Assembly (NCBI GenBank): GCA_050305935.1 | Contig: JBNLGG010000018.1 | Coordinates: forward strand, 1 to 64,000 | Source of the DNA: CAJXNP01 sp050305935 | Lineage (GTDB): Bacteria > Bacteroidota > Bacteroidia > Cytophagales > Cyclobacteriaceae | Length of the DNA stretch: 64,000 bases | Direction: 5' to 3' | Shown: piece by piece, positions 1 through 11,200 of the stretch | Numbering within the stretch: the first letter of the stretch is position 1 | How the letters are laid out: every line of letters begins with the position of its first letter | Position numbers and translations under genes: made by a program | Notes under the pieces: generated by a model | Seen by the model: only the letters and a program-made list of their open reading frames with translations | Told to the model about the DNA's origin: nothing | Database searches by the model: none

Positions 1-416
1 TTTCCGCGTAAGGGACAATCAGGGTGCTTACTCCATTAGCTATACCATGACCATCAATGTAACACCGGTAAACGACCCCCCCACCGCTTTTAACGAATCA
101 ATAACAGTCAACGAAGACCAAACCCACACCTTCGCCCAAACAGAATTCAACAACGACTACTCTGATCCTGAAGGAGATCCTTTCGACGGTATTAGAATAA
201 TGACATTGCCAACTTTGGGGACTCTCACTTACAATGGAAATCCTGCAACTGCCAATTTGGTCATCACCCCAGGAAATATTAATAAATTAACTTACACACC
301 TGCCTTAAATGGCTTCGGTAACAGCTACAGTTCTTTCACTTTCCGCGTAAGGGACAATCAGGGTGCTTACTCCATTAGCTATACCATGACCATCAATGTA
401 ACACCGGTAAACGACC
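1..416 (+). repeat. In-frame tandem domain repeat, 339-bp period, with 77-bp identical blocks
   Basis: Bases 1-77 and 340-416 are identical, including synonymous positions. The offset is 339 bases, exactly 113 codons, so a whole cadherin-like domain is tandemly repeated inside the adhesin gene. The first copy starts at the window edge, so the array very probably continues upstream. Nucleotide identity in this block, against diverged repeats further downstream, points to recent duplication or gene conversion. Confidence 0.9.
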
Positions 417-3400
417 TGCCTACATTGGATAATATCTCAAATCCTGCCGCCATAAACGAAGATGCAGGACAGCAAACAGTAGCCTTGAGTGGAATTGGCG
501 CGGGAGGCAATGAAAGCCAGACTTTGACCGTTACCGCTACATCTAATAATACTACGCTCATTCCAAATCCGACTGTCGCCTATACCTCGCCAAGTAGTAA
601 TGGATCCCTCAGCTACACACCACTTGCAAATAAATTTGGGTCGGCTACCATTACAGTTCGCGTGCACGATGGAACCGATTTTATAGAAAAATCATTTTCG
701 GTGACGGTAAATCCTGTGGCCGATCAGCCGGTCGTTACCAACGCGTCCACTGACCAGGGGGTATTTAATTCTTCAGGACTAGTAATCAGCCGAAACGCTA
801 ATGACGGCACAGAGGTGACACATTTCAAGATAACAGGAATCACCAATGGGACACTTTACAGGAACAATGAGAGTACATCAATAAATGAAGGCGATTTTAT
901 AACTTTTAGCATCGCCAATGCCGGATTAAAATTTTTGCCAAATTCTCCTGATGACGGTTCATTTAATATTCAGGCGTCTGTCTCCAATAATGACACAGGC
1001 CTTGGAGGCCTTTTAGCCCAGGCCACCATCTCTGTGAATGGCATCCCTACTTCAGCCGGAATTGATGACATCGTAGTGGCTGAAGATAGTCCAAACCACG
1101 TGATTAACCTGGATGATTTATTCAGCGATCCTGAGGACGCCGATAATCTTCTTACGTATAGCATCACTCCTAATTCAAATAACACGCTGTTTGACAACAT
1201 AACCCTAAATACTTCAACCCGCACAATAACCTTTGACCTAAAAGATAACGCAAATGGATCTGACGATTTTGTTGTCAGATGTACTGATACAAACGGAGCA
1301 TTTATTGACGAGCCTTTCAAATTTACTATTACCCCTGTAAATGATGCTCCTGCATTCACATTAACACAATCAACAGTCGATGCCAATGAAAACTTTGCCG
1401 GCAATATCATCGTGAATGTCAGTCCTGGAACGGTTCCTACTGATGAATCAGGCCAAAATGTTACTTATTCATTAAGCCCCACCTCTGCCGACTTTGTCAA
1501 TATTTCTATTAATAGCAGCTCTGGGAAAATCACGCTCAGTCGTGTGCTAAATAAATCCGGATCACAGGTATTCCAGGTGATTGCCAATGACGGACAAAGT
1601 GTCAACAATACTTTCACGAGGCAATTGACAGTAACGATTGGAGCGGTTAATAACCCGCCTACTTTTTCAACCAGCGGAGATGTTACAACTCTTGAGGACT
1701 TCACTGAAACCCTAACCGTTACGGTAACACCGGGAACTGTTCCCGACGATGAAGTGAGTCAGGTGGTGAACTATACGCTTTCTCCCTCTTCAGTAGACTT
1801 TGCAAACATTTCATTTGACAACACCACGGGCAATGTATTAATCAACTCTATTCCAAACCGTTTTGGTGTCCAGGTATTTACCATTACCGCTGATGATGGT
1901 CAAAGTGAAAACAACACATATTCCGAGAACTTCACGCTCACGGTCACTAACGTCGATGACCCTCCTACCCTGGACAATATTGCCGATATCTCCATTGCTG
2001 AAGGCGCTGGTGAGCAACAAATAATCCTCACAGGGCTAAGTGCGGGACCATTTGAAACCAGCCAAAAAATTACGTTGATCGATGCCATCTCCTTCAGTCC
2101 GGGAAAAATACCCGATCCAAACATAGTGTATAGTTACAACCAAAACCCACAGCCGTCAACCGCAAGCCTTGTTTTTACCCCGGATGCTTTTGCATCGGGT
2201 TCGATTCAAATACAGGTACTCGTCGTAGATGGGGGAGGAAAAACATTGACAAAGAATTTTACTGTAACAATTGAAGATAAAAACGACCCTCCGGCATTTA
2301 ATACTATTGCATCCCCCATTAACATCTCCGAAGATGATGACCAGCAATTGATCAACATCACTGGCATCAATGCCGGGCCGGGAGAGACTCAGGTACTTTC
2401 CTTTGACGTCACATCCGATAACACCTCTTTAATCAGCAACGCGATCATTGATTATGTTAGCCCTCAATCCATCGGATCTATGTCCTTTTCCCCTGAACCG
2501 GATGCCAATGGTACAGCTACGCTGACCATTACCCTTACAGATAATGGACCAACAGGCGGCGGTCATCAAAACTCATACAGTCAACAAGTCGTCATCAACG
2601 TCAATCCTGTCAACGACGCCCCCAAGTTTGATAGTAGCCCCGTTCTTTCAGCCACAAATGGAATCGAATATATTTACAATATTGTCGCCTCAGATGTAGA
2701 CACGGGGGACATTCTTACAATTTCAGGTATTACCCTACCCTCCTGGCTATCCCTGGTGGACAATGGCGACGGTACGGCAACGCTTTCAGGAACCCCAACA
2801 GAAAATGACCTTGGTAGCCATCTGGTGCAATTACAAGTGGAAGACGCATCTGGAGAGCAGATTGGTCAGAGTTTTGCGATTGACGTAACCAACCCGAACA
2901 ATCTACCTGTGTTTACCAGCACGCCCGTAGAAACTGCCATTGAAAAGGTATACTATGAGTACAACATCACTGTGGATGATGCCGATGCTACTGACGTAGT
3001 CACCATCACAGTCGTCAGCAAACCTAACTGGCTACTGCTTACTGACTTCGGAAACAGATCGGGAAGGTTAGAGGGAACTCCGCCGGAAGGAGGAAGTGGC
3101 GATTACAATATCGTATTGAGAGCCGCTGATTCCAAAGGCGATTTTGTAGAGCAATCATTTACCATCAAGGTTAGACCGTTCAATTCTGCCCCAAGGCTTC
3201 GTACTGTTCAGCAAGCCACGACAGAAGACAATGCGATCAGTTATACTTTAAATGTCTTCCGGTCCAAGTTTATAGATGACGACGGTGATACCCTGCACAG
3301 CATTTTGATCGTTTCATTGCCAGAACATGGACAACTCTTGTTAAGTGGCGCTGCTGTAAAAGTCAGCGACACCATCCTATCGAATAACATTAACAACCTT

Positions 3401-4195
3401 CAATACGTACCTGATGAGGACTTTAACAGCTTCGACTCTTACGAATGGAATGCCTCTGATGGCACTGATTTCGCCGAAAATGACGGATTGGTTTCCATCA
3501 CGGTAACCGGACAACCCGACGCACCAATCATTGATAACCTGGAAATCGACTCCCTTTTCTATCCATTTGGAGCAGACAGTGTGATTGTGACAAATACAAT
3601 CACGGTCGAGGAAAAAGATAATGGACGTATAGAAAGCGCAAATGTAATCATTGAAAACTTTGAACCTGGTATTGATTCACTTTCTGCCCTGGCGATAGGA
3701 AACACAAGTATCTCATTTAACGGGAAAACAGGTGTTTTAACCATCAGGAGTAGCGGTATAGTGATTGACGAGACTTATCAGGAGATATTAAGGACGGTAG
3801 CCTACTACAACAAAAAAAGTCAGGCACCCGATCCGGACAATCCAAAAATTTTAGCATTTGTGGCTGTCGATATTGATCTGGCGAGCGATACTTTAAAAAG
3901 AGTAGTCAATTTCCAGAAAACCTTTGTACCTCTTGACATCCCGAATGGATTTACTCCAAATGATGATAGAGCAAACGATACCTGGAACATATTAAATATC
4001 TCATTATACCCGGATGTAGATGTTCAGGTTTATTCAAGAAATGGTGATCTTGTTTTTGAATCAAGGGGGTATGAATCAGAATGGAATGGAATGGCTCCGG
4101 GGGGTAAAGAACTGCCATCGGGAGTATACTATTATTTTATCAATCTAAACAAGTACAACGCTACTTATAAAGGTACCGTCACTATATTGAAGTAA
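2..4195 (+). CDS. Giant cadherin/Ig-repeat surface protein with T9SS type B sorting domain (5' partial)
   Basis: The reading frame is open from the first bases of the window, so the true start lies upstream. About 1,397 residues are visible. They form a string of beta-sandwich repeats of the cadherin-like and putative-Ig kind, each ending in a linker such as VNDPP, VNDAP, VNNPP, VDDPP or KNDPP. The last ~85 residues begin with PNGFTPNDD and contain YSRNGDLVFES, YESEWNG and LPSGVYYYFI. This is the gliding-motility C-terminal domain (T9SS type B sorting signal), which in the family directs export across the outer membrane and surface display. A PorP/SprF-family gene follows after 29 bases, the usual partner for type B cargo. 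A role as an adhesin or motility-associated surface protein is inferred. The N-terminal signal peptide is outside the window. Confidence 0.9.
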   Translation, partial: FRVRDNQGAYSISYTMTINVTPVNDPPTAFNESITVNEDQTHTFAQTEFNNDYSDPEGDPFDGIRIMTLPTLGTLTYNGNPATANLVITPGNINKLTYTPALNGFGNSYSSFTFRVRDNQGAYSISYTMTINVTPVNDLPTLDNISNPAAINEDAGQQTVALSGIGAGGNESQTLTVTATSNNTTLIPNPTVAYTSPSSNGSLSYTPLANKFGSATITVRVHDGTDFIEKSFSVTVNPVADQPVVTNASTDQGVFNSSGLVISRNANDGTEVTHFKITGITNGTLYRNNESTSINEGDFITFSIANAGLKFLPNSPDDGSFNIQASVSNNDTGLGGLLAQATISVNGIPTSAGIDDIVVAEDSPNHVINLDDLFSDPEDADNLLTYSITPNSNNTLFDNITLNTSTRTITFDLKDNANGSDDFVVRCTDTNGAFIDEPFKFTITPVNDAPAFTLTQSTVDANENFAGNIIVNVSPGTVPTDESGQNVTYSLSPTSADFVNISINSSSGKITLSRVLNKSGSQVFQVIANDGQSVNNTFTRQLTVTIGAVNNPPTFSTSGDVTTLEDFTETLTVTVTPGTVPDDEVSQVVNYTLSPSSVDFANISFDNTTGNVLINSIPNRFGVQVFTITADDGQSENNTYSENFTLTVTNVDDPPTLDNIADISIAEGAGEQQIILTGLSAGPFETSQKITLIDAISFSPGKIPDPNIVYSYNQNPQPSTASLVFTPDAFASGSIQIQVLVVDGGGKTLTKNFTVTIEDKNDPPAFNTIASPINISEDDDQQLINITGINAGPGETQVLSFDVTSDNTSLISNAIIDYVSPQSIGSMSFSPEPDANGTATLTITLTDNGPTGGGHQNSYSQQVVINVNPVNDAPKFDSSPVLSATNGIEYIYNIVASDVDTGDILTISGITLPSWLSLVDNGDGTATLSGTPTENDLGSHLVQLQVEDASGEQIGQSFAIDVTNPNNLPVFTSTPVETAIEKVYYEYNITVDDADATDVVTITVVSKPNWLLLTDFGNRSGRLEGTPPEGGSGDYNIVLRAADSKGDFVEQSFTIKVRPFNSAPRLRTVQQATTEDNAISYTLNVFRSKFIDDDGDTLHSILIVSLPEHGQLLLSGAAVKVSDTILSNNINNLQYVPDEDFNSFDSYEWNASDGTDFAENDGLVSITVTGQPDAPIIDNLEIDSLFYPFGADSVIVTNTITVEEKDNGRIESANVIIENFEPGIDSLSALAIGNTSISFNGKTGVLTIRSSGIVIDETYQEILRTVAYYNKKSQAPDPDNPKILAFVAVDIDLASDTLKRVVNFQKTFVPLDIPNGFTPNDDRANDTWNILNISLYPDVDVQVYSRNGDLVFESRGYESEWNGMAPGGKELPSGVYYYFINLNKYNATYKGTVTILK

Positions 4196-4224
4196 CAACT
4201 ACCTAATTACAAAGGACTGTGGTA

Positions 4225-5238
4225 ATGAAAACATTATTGACTTTTATTGTTTTATCGGGAATAAGTTTGATGGGGCTGGCCCAACAGCCTTATTTTTTCA
4301 GCCAGTACTATGAAGTTGCCCCGGCGTTTAATCCAGCATTTACCGGGATAAACAACTATCTGGATGCCACATTGATCCACAGAAATCAATGGACAGGTTT
4401 TGAAGATGCCCCAAGCACAAATTATATCGGGATTTACAAAAGCATTCGTAAGGATATCCCGTTATCCATTAAGGAGTTCTCACTCCGGATCAGCAATCCT
4501 CATCTTTATGATAGCATTTTATCTCTTGGTCCAAAGATCAGGGATAAGATAAAGCACGGATATGGAGGTAATATCATTTACGATACCCAAACACCATTTA
4601 GCCAAATAAAACTTAACCTGAATTACAGCGCACATTTTAGCGTTGGGGTTCATTCAAATATTTCGGTAGGACTAAGCATGGGCATTAACAGTCAAAGGCT
4701 GGATCTCAATAAATTAAATTTGCGCGACCCAAATATTGATGAATTTTATCAGCAATTGATTGCCCAGGGAGGCAATTCTACATTAATTGAGCTTAGCCCC
4801 GGTGTCTTATTTAATACTCCTTCATTTTACTTCGGTTATTCTGCTGGCAATTTGGCGGCAATACCATTGGAAGAATCCAATATAACAAACGACTATACCA
4901 AAATGACCCACTACCTGCAGGCGGGTTATCAATTCCCGGTCGGCGAGGTCTTAGCTCTCCAGTCTTCACTATTTTTCTACTACTATGACCAAAACATCAA
5001 TAGCCTGGATGCCAACCTCAAGCTAAACCTGAATAATAGAGGGTATTTCGGAACCTCTTACAGAACGACAAACGACTTAATCTTTATGGCTGGGGTAACA
5101 CTGCAAAAAAAATACAGGATTGGCTATTCCTATGACATGAAAATGTCTGGGAAAAACGATCTGAATAATGGTTCGCATGAATTGTGCCTGAGTTTGATGC
5201 TTTTTAATGACGATTTAGAAACTCCTTACACTTGGTAA
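4225..5238 (+). CDS. PorP/SprF family type IX secretion system outer-membrane protein
   Basis: This 337-residue protein has a signal peptide (MKTLLTFIVLSGISLMGLAQ) followed directly by QPYFFSQYYEVAPAFNPAFTG, the hallmark N-terminus of the PorP/SprF family. The rest is rich in alternating beta-strand patterns, as expected for an outer-membrane barrel. In Flavobacterium, SprF is needed for secretion or attachment of the type B cargo SprB, and members of the family are often encoded beside a type B substrate, as here. An upstream in-frame GTG at 4219 is possible. The ATG at 4225 is preferred because it starts the signal peptide cleanly. It probably serves the adhesin encoded immediately upstream. 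Confidence 0.88.
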   Translation: MKTLLTFIVLSGISLMGLAQQPYFFSQYYEVAPAFNPAFTGINNYLDATLIHRNQWTGFEDAPSTNYIGIYKSIRKDIPLSIKEFSLRISNPHLYDSILSLGPKIRDKIKHGYGGNIIYDTQTPFSQIKLNLNYSAHFSVGVHSNISVGLSMGINSQRLDLNKLNLRDPNIDEFYQQLIAQGGNSTLIELSPGVLFNTPSFYFGYSAGNLAAIPLEESNITNDYTKMTHYLQAGYQFPVGEVLALQSSLFFYYYDQNINSLDANLKLNLNNRGYFGTSYRTTNDLIFMAGVTLQKKYRIGYSYDMKMSGKNDLNNGSHELCLSLMLFNDDLETPYTW

Positions 5239-5283
5239 CATATTTTTTTTCATATTTGAACTAGCACAGGCAGATATTCACAA

Positions 5284-6591
5284 ATGAAAACAATTTTATC
5301 CCTTATATTTTTTTGTACTTTTTCGATTTCATACGCCCAAAATTATTCGTTCACCAAGGCAGTGCGGCTTTCTAAAAATGTAAATTCCACTGCAGAAGAA
5401 AGCCTGCCAATTGTATCAAAAGATGGGAAAAAGCTGTTTTTCGTCCGTTCACTTTATCAAGAAAATACAGGGGGTAAAAACAGTGGTCAGGACATCTGGT
5501 TTAGCGAGTTCAATCAAAATGGTGAATGGAGTATTGCATCAAACATAATCCCTCCGCTAAATAATAACCGAAACAATGCAATAATTGGCTATGACGAGAC
5601 AGGGACCAGCTTGTACCTATTGGACTCCTACTCCACTCCTTCACCAAAAATCGACGGAATCGCCAAGTCCCTTTGGAGATATGACAGATATCTGGAACCC
5701 GTGACCATACGAATCAGAGGTATAGAAGCCCAAAATTCATTTTTGGGATTTCATATTAATCGAACCGAAAATGTCTTGCTCGTTTCAATGAAAGGTGAAA
5801 ATTCTCTGGGTGAGGAGGACATCTACGTAACGCTAAAAGATGAAGACGGAAATTGGGGAGGATTAATAAATCTCGGACCTACTATAAATACCAGGGAATT
5901 CGAAATTTCTCCATTCCTCCTTGACGAAAAAACACTGATTTTCGCCAGTAAAGGCCATGAAGGGTATGGTGATTGTGATCTGTTTATGTCCAAAAGATTA
6001 TATGATAATTCCTGGGTATTATGGTCGAAACCGGTTAACCTCGGGCCGGAAATCAATTCTGATGCTTTTGATGCCTACCTCTCAGTAACTGACAATAATG
6101 ATGTCTACTTTGTAAGCAATCGAAATAGTGAAAACACCGACATATACATGTCTAAAATTATAGAAGAAGAGCTAGATGAAATGCGCGCCATCATCAATCC
6201 TTCTAAATATCAACTTTCCGAAACCGAGATACAGCAGCTTCTTGGCATGCCTCTATCTCGGATGATCTTTTTCGAACTAGACTCCTATACTCTTAAACCC
6301 GAATCAAAAGAACTTTTGGATTTTCTTGTTGAAAAGTTGAAAACCAATCGAGAATATTTTGTTGAATTAATTGGGCACACCGATTTAGAAGGCACAGCTT
6401 CCTATAACCAGACGTTAAGCCAAAGAAGAGCAGATGAAGTAGCCGCGTACATAACAAACAAAGGTATTGGTGTTGGGAGGGTAGATACCAAGGGTCTAGG
6501 TGAAAAAGAATTGCTGTATTCTACAGGCACAGAGGAACAACTGGCAAAAAACCGTCGGGTGGAAATTTTCCTTACAAAAGAAAGATATTGA
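5284..6591 (+). CDS. PD40 beta-propeller / OmpA-domain outer-membrane-associated protein
   Basis: This 435-residue protein begins with a signal peptide ending near SYAQ. Residues ~35-290 contain WD40-like (PD40) propeller blades, with recurrent LPIVSKDGKKLFFVR, DIWFSE and DIYVT type strands. Residues ~325-432 form an OmpA C-terminal domain with the peptidoglycan-binding signature: FELDSYTLKPES, then GHTDLEG, then LSQRRADEVAAYI, then NRRVEIFL. The family links outer-membrane complexes to the cell wall. It lies 45 bases after the PorP/SprF gene and in the same direction, so it is probably co-transcribed and may anchor the secretion or adhesin machinery. Similar trios of adhesin, PorP and OmpA protein are frequent in Bacteroidota. 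Confidence 0.88.
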   Translation: MKTILSLIFFCTFSISYAQNYSFTKAVRLSKNVNSTAEESLPIVSKDGKKLFFVRSLYQENTGGKNSGQDIWFSEFNQNGEWSIASNIIPPLNNNRNNAIIGYDETGTSLYLLDSYSTPSPKIDGIAKSLWRYDRYLEPVTIRIRGIEAQNSFLGFHINRTENVLLVSMKGENSLGEEDIYVTLKDEDGNWGGLINLGPTINTREFEISPFLLDEKTLIFASKGHEGYGDCDLFMSKRLYDNSWVLWSKPVNLGPEINSDAFDAYLSVTDNNDVYFVSNRNSENTDIYMSKIIEEELDEMRAIINPSKYQLSETEIQQLLGMPLSRMIFFELDSYTLKPESKELLDFLVEKLKTNREYFVELIGHTDLEGTASYNQTLSQRRADEVAAYITNKGIGVGRVDTKGLGEKELLYSTGTEEQLAKNRRVEIFLTKERY

Positions 6592-6648
6592 TCCGTCGTT
6601 GTCTTTTAAAATTTAGCGCATAAATTTAGCAACAAAATTTTCAAGCGC

Positions 6649-8175
6649 GTGAGATCTGTTATTATCCTAGTCTTTTCGTTTACCATTTCCCTCGCATTCG
6701 CACAGGAGAAGTCAGAAAAGTATTACCTGGAGGAAGCTAACAAGGCCTATGAAAACGGAGATTTCAAGCTGGCCATTGAGCATCTGACAAATGCCATTCA
6801 AAAAAATCCAAAAAAAGCTGATTATTATCTGGACAGGGGAATTGCTTATAGCGAAATGGAAGAGTTTGAAACAGCATTGAAAGACTTTAATCAATGCTTG
6901 AAGTTGGATCCAAAAAATGAAAAGGCCTTTTTCAATATAGGTTTCGCCAATTTTTCTCTTGAGCAATATGATCTGGCAATTGATAACTACAACAAGGCGA
7001 TCGAACTCAATGACGAAGCGCCTTTTTATCTCTTATCGCGGGGAGATACAAAATTAGAAATTGAAGATTTTGACCAGGCTATCGTTGATTATAATCTTGC
7101 CATACAAATTGACCCGGAGTTTGATTTAGCGTTTTACAGTCTGTCGTTAACACATTTCTACCTGGACCAGTATGACAGCGCACGATATTTCGTCGCCAAG
7201 GCCATAAACATCAACCCTCTTGACCCGGATTTTTATCTTTTGAGAGGAAAAATCAAATATATCCAGGGCTTTTCTTCCGAAGCGATAAAAGACCTGTCGT
7301 TTGCTATAAATCTTGACCCAACACTTCAGGAAGCCATTCAATTAAAATCGGACATCTTGCTGGAAGAAGGTCAATATGAAGCCTCGCTGGAAGAATTGTA
7401 TAATTACCTGGAAGTCGATTCCACAGACGCTGATATCTTGTTGCAAATAGGCACAATTCACCTGGACAATGATGAACTGGAAGAAGCCAATGCTATTTTT
7501 AGCTACCTGATCGAAACTCATTCCCAAAATGATATTGGCTATTATAACAGGGGCATCACCTATTTACTGGTGGAGGATGGAGAAAAAGCGCTGGAAGATT
7601 TTAGCAAGGCTAATCAACTAAATCCCTCCACTGACTATCAAATAGCTATGGGCTCAGCTCTCTTACAAAATGAAAAAATTGAAGAAGCGGTTGCCATATT
7701 TGAAAAAGTATTGGCGCAAGATAGCACTAATACTTCTGCATGGTTTAACCTGGGCTTATCGTATTATTATAATGATGACTTTAACCACGCCCTGGAAGCC
7801 TTTAATAAACTGGAACACTTCGACCCTGAATTTGACGAACTTCAGTTAAATAAAGGAAATGTGTTGACCGAGTTGGGTCTATTTGCTCAGGCAATGAAAT
7901 GCTACGACCTCGCCATCATCAATGACCCCGAAAACCCCGAAACCTACTTCGTACGTGGCAATCTCCTTTTTGAATTGAAGGAATACGAGAGCGCCATCGA
8001 AGATTATGACTTTTCCATTTCGTTATCACCTGATTCACATGCCGTTTACACAAATCGCGGATTGGCAAAGTTTGAATTAAAATTAATGAAAGAAGCTTGC
8101 AACGATTGGAAAGAGGCCTTCATTTTAGGGTCAACCAATGCACAGCAATTGATCAAGTTGCATTGCGTAAAGTAA
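6649..8175 (+). CDS. Secreted tetratricopeptide-repeat protein
   Basis: The 508-residue product has a signal peptide (ends SLAFAQ) and then roughly thirteen consecutive TPR units. Each shows the A/G-x3-Y/F pattern, for example DYYLDRGIAYSEMEEFETALKDF and KAFFNIGFANFSLEQYDLAI. TPR arrays bind other proteins, and a periplasmic scaffold is the likely role. The only start that keeps the signal peptide is GTG at 6649: an in-frame stop occurs at 6607 and no ATG lies between. It follows the OmpA-type gene by 57 bases, which suggests it belongs to the same envelope cluster. The specific partner is unknown. Confidence 0.85.
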   Translation: MRSVIILVFSFTISLAFAQEKSEKYYLEEANKAYENGDFKLAIEHLTNAIQKNPKKADYYLDRGIAYSEMEEFETALKDFNQCLKLDPKNEKAFFNIGFANFSLEQYDLAIDNYNKAIELNDEAPFYLLSRGDTKLEIEDFDQAIVDYNLAIQIDPEFDLAFYSLSLTHFYLDQYDSARYFVAKAININPLDPDFYLLRGKIKYIQGFSSEAIKDLSFAINLDPTLQEAIQLKSDILLEEGQYEASLEELYNYLEVDSTDADILLQIGTIHLDNDELEEANAIFSYLIETHSQNDIGYYNRGITYLLVEDGEKALEDFSKANQLNPSTDYQIAMGSALLQNEKIEEAVAIFEKVLAQDSTNTSAWFNLGLSYYYNDDFNHALEAFNKLEHFDPEFDELQLNKGNVLTELGLFAQAMKCYDLAIINDPENPETYFVRGNLLFELKEYESAIEDYDFSISLSPDSHAVYTNRGLAKFELKLMKEACNDWKEAFILGSTNAQQLIKLHCVK

Positions 8176-8283
8176 GATTACTTCAAATACCTTTAAAAAC
8201 CTTTCTCATTTTTGTACTTTTTTAAGGATTATCCGATATTTAATAAGCTATTGTTAGAATAGACATCGGATAATAAACCTTTT

Positions 8284-11200
8284 ATGAACCAGCTCTACCG
8301 AAGACCAATAATATTCTTTTTCACAATCTTTTATTTAATAAATCAAGATGCGCTAAGCTCAGCCCCCCTCATTGGAATTCTTATTAACAATGGTAATAGA
8401 TTTACAAATACCACCGAGGTAGTCGTTAAAATCAAATCCCTTAAAACTGCCCCCACCCTACTTGAATCAATGCAGATCGGAATCAGTGAAAGCCTTGGCG
8501 ACGCCAGTTGGATTCCGTATTCGGAGAATGACCAGCCTATTCACCTGCCTTCTGGAGACGGTGAAAAGTTTGTTTACGTTCGATTAAAGGACAAGGCAGG
8601 GAATATTTCCTCTATTGAACAAGCCAGGATCATACTTGATACCACTCCTCCATCAAACATAGAGTTCTTTATCAACAAAGGAGAGAAGTTTACCAATGAC
8701 CGAACAGGAAGGGTTTTCATTCAGTACAAAGGAGATGATGCGGCCAGCTGGCAGATAAGCAACAATACTAATTTCAATAATGTTTGGGAGCCATTGGCCA
8801 ATAACAAAACCTGGATGCTTGACCTTCGATCTGGCGATGGGGAAAAAACGGTTTACTGCAGGTTTCAGGACCAGGCTGGAAATATATCGGCCGTTCAGAC
8901 GAAATCCATCATCCTGGACACACAGCCTCCTCAAAACGGAATGCTGGTCATTAATGAGGGTGAAAAGTTTATTAAAAACACAAAAGTAAAGCTAAAAGTC
9001 AAAGCCGACGGTGCGCACATGGTTCGGCTGGTTGACCGAAATGGTGGCGAGAACTACGAATTTAAGCCTGGATCCGATGGATTTATGGTGGTCGACTGGA
9101 AGTTTGACACGCTTCAGGGAAAAAAAATTGTCAAAGCCTATTTTATGGACGAGGCTACAAACAAGACGACTGTGGATGTGACCGCTGAAACTACCTATGA
9201 CACAAAAGGACCCGTTATTCCCAATCTGACCATCAATAACGGAAATAAGTATACAAATGATAAATCAGGCAAAGTTGATCTTCAGATCATCTTAAGACAG
9301 TCAGAAGACAACCTGAAGCAAACCCTCTCAAATTTTGAGAATTTTAAGGATGGCAAGCAGGAAAATTACGACCAATTTGTCAGGAGTTGGTCGCTGGATG
9401 CTGCGGAAGACGGTTTAAAAACTGTATACTTGAAATTAACCGATGAAGCAGGAAACGACTCAAAAACGGTCAGTGCGTCGATTGTACTGGATCGAACACC
9501 ACCGGTGCTTGAAAGCTTTATTCTAAATGATTCTAAGGACTTCATCACCTCCCCGAGGGTAAATATCAAAATTGTGGCCCAGGATGCCGTGGGCATGCAA
9601 ATAAGCAATAACCCCAATTTCTCCACTGCTTCAAAATGGGAACCATTCAGTGAGACCAAGACGGACTGGCGGATTATTCCTGGGGATGGCGAAAAAACCG
9701 TTTATATCAGGCTTAAGGATGAGGCTGGAAATGTCTCAGAAGTGGCTTCGGCAAAAGTTAAGCTAGACACACGACCTCCTCTGGGGAAATCAATGATTAA
9801 CGACGGGGAAAAATTCACAAATGATCCCAATGGAAATGTGAATATCAAAATTGCCTACGATGGCGATGATGTAGCGGGTATGCAAATTTCAAATACCTCC
9901 GATTTTACAAATGCTAAGCTCACCCCCATTGAAACCGAGGTAAAGAACTGGCGCTTAGAACCTGGCGATGGCATGAAGACAGTTTATATCAGGCTCCAGG
10001 ACAAATCAGGCAATTATTCCAACACCTTCACTTCAAACATCATTGTTGATCGCCTTCCCCCGGCAAATTGCGAAATTGCCATCAATAATAATGCGGAATG
10101 GATGACCAATAAAAGCAAAAAAGTGGCTCTCTCCCTTACCGCTACTGAAGCTTATAAAATGAAGATCAGTAATACTCCGGATTTTTCCAATTCAGAATGG
10201 ATGCCTTATAAAACTGCCATTGGCTGGGACCTGGAAGGCCCCGAAGGAAGCCATACAGTCTACGCTTTGTTTGCTGACGCTGCAGGTAATGAAGCACCAG
10301 TAGTCTCTGCGTCCATCAAATCAGATTTTTCGCCGCCTTTTATAAAGGCCTTTGCCATTAATAGCGGCGCTAAGTATACGAATGAAGCCCAAAAAAGAGT
10401 CTCCCTGACAATGGACGCAGAAGGCGCGGAAACAATGGCAATAAGCAACACCCCGATCAATGAAAACTCTACCTGGGAGCCATTTGCCCCAGCAAAAGAG
10501 TGGATATTGAGTAACGAAGACGGATTAAAGACGGTTTTTGCGAGGTTTAAAGACCAGGCAGGAAATATTTCGGGTGAATATGATGCCAAAATAATCCTCG
10601 ATAGGGTTGCTCCTACCGAATGCGAAATAGCTATAAATAAAAACGCGGAATGGATGACCAATAAGGAGGGCAAGGTAACCCTCTTTTTAAAAGCCGCTGG
10701 AGCCACTGAAATGATGGTGAGCAACAGCCCGGAATTTACAGGGGCAAATTGGGAACCTTATTCAGCCATTAAGGACAATTGGGAAATAAATCTGAAAAAC
10801 ACACAGGCGGCTGTTTACGCTAAATTCAAGGACCCCGCAGAAAATGTATCCGACGTGGTTAACGCCAGTATTAAAATTGACATCATCCCACCACAGAACC
10901 CGAAGATAGAAATCAATAAAGGAGACAAATATATCATTGGTAGTGAAAAGAAAATGACCATCGCCATTAGCGTTGAGGGTGCGAAGTTTATGCGGATCAG
11001 CACGGACAAATCTTTCAGGGGTGTTGATTGGGAACCTACCGGTGGGTTTAAAGAAATGATTATCCTGGAAGGAGACGGCGAAAAAGAAGTATTCGCACAA
11101 TTTAAAGACCAGGCAGATAACCTTTCTGAAATCGTTAGTGACAAAATTATCCTGGATACTACTCCGCCGAAGATAAATGTTTTCCAGATTGACAACGGGG

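Noticed and set aside
1..416. CRISPR-like or insertion-sequence repeat
   Set aside because: The direct repeat is in frame, codes for a cadherin-like domain and has no inverted ends or spacer structure.
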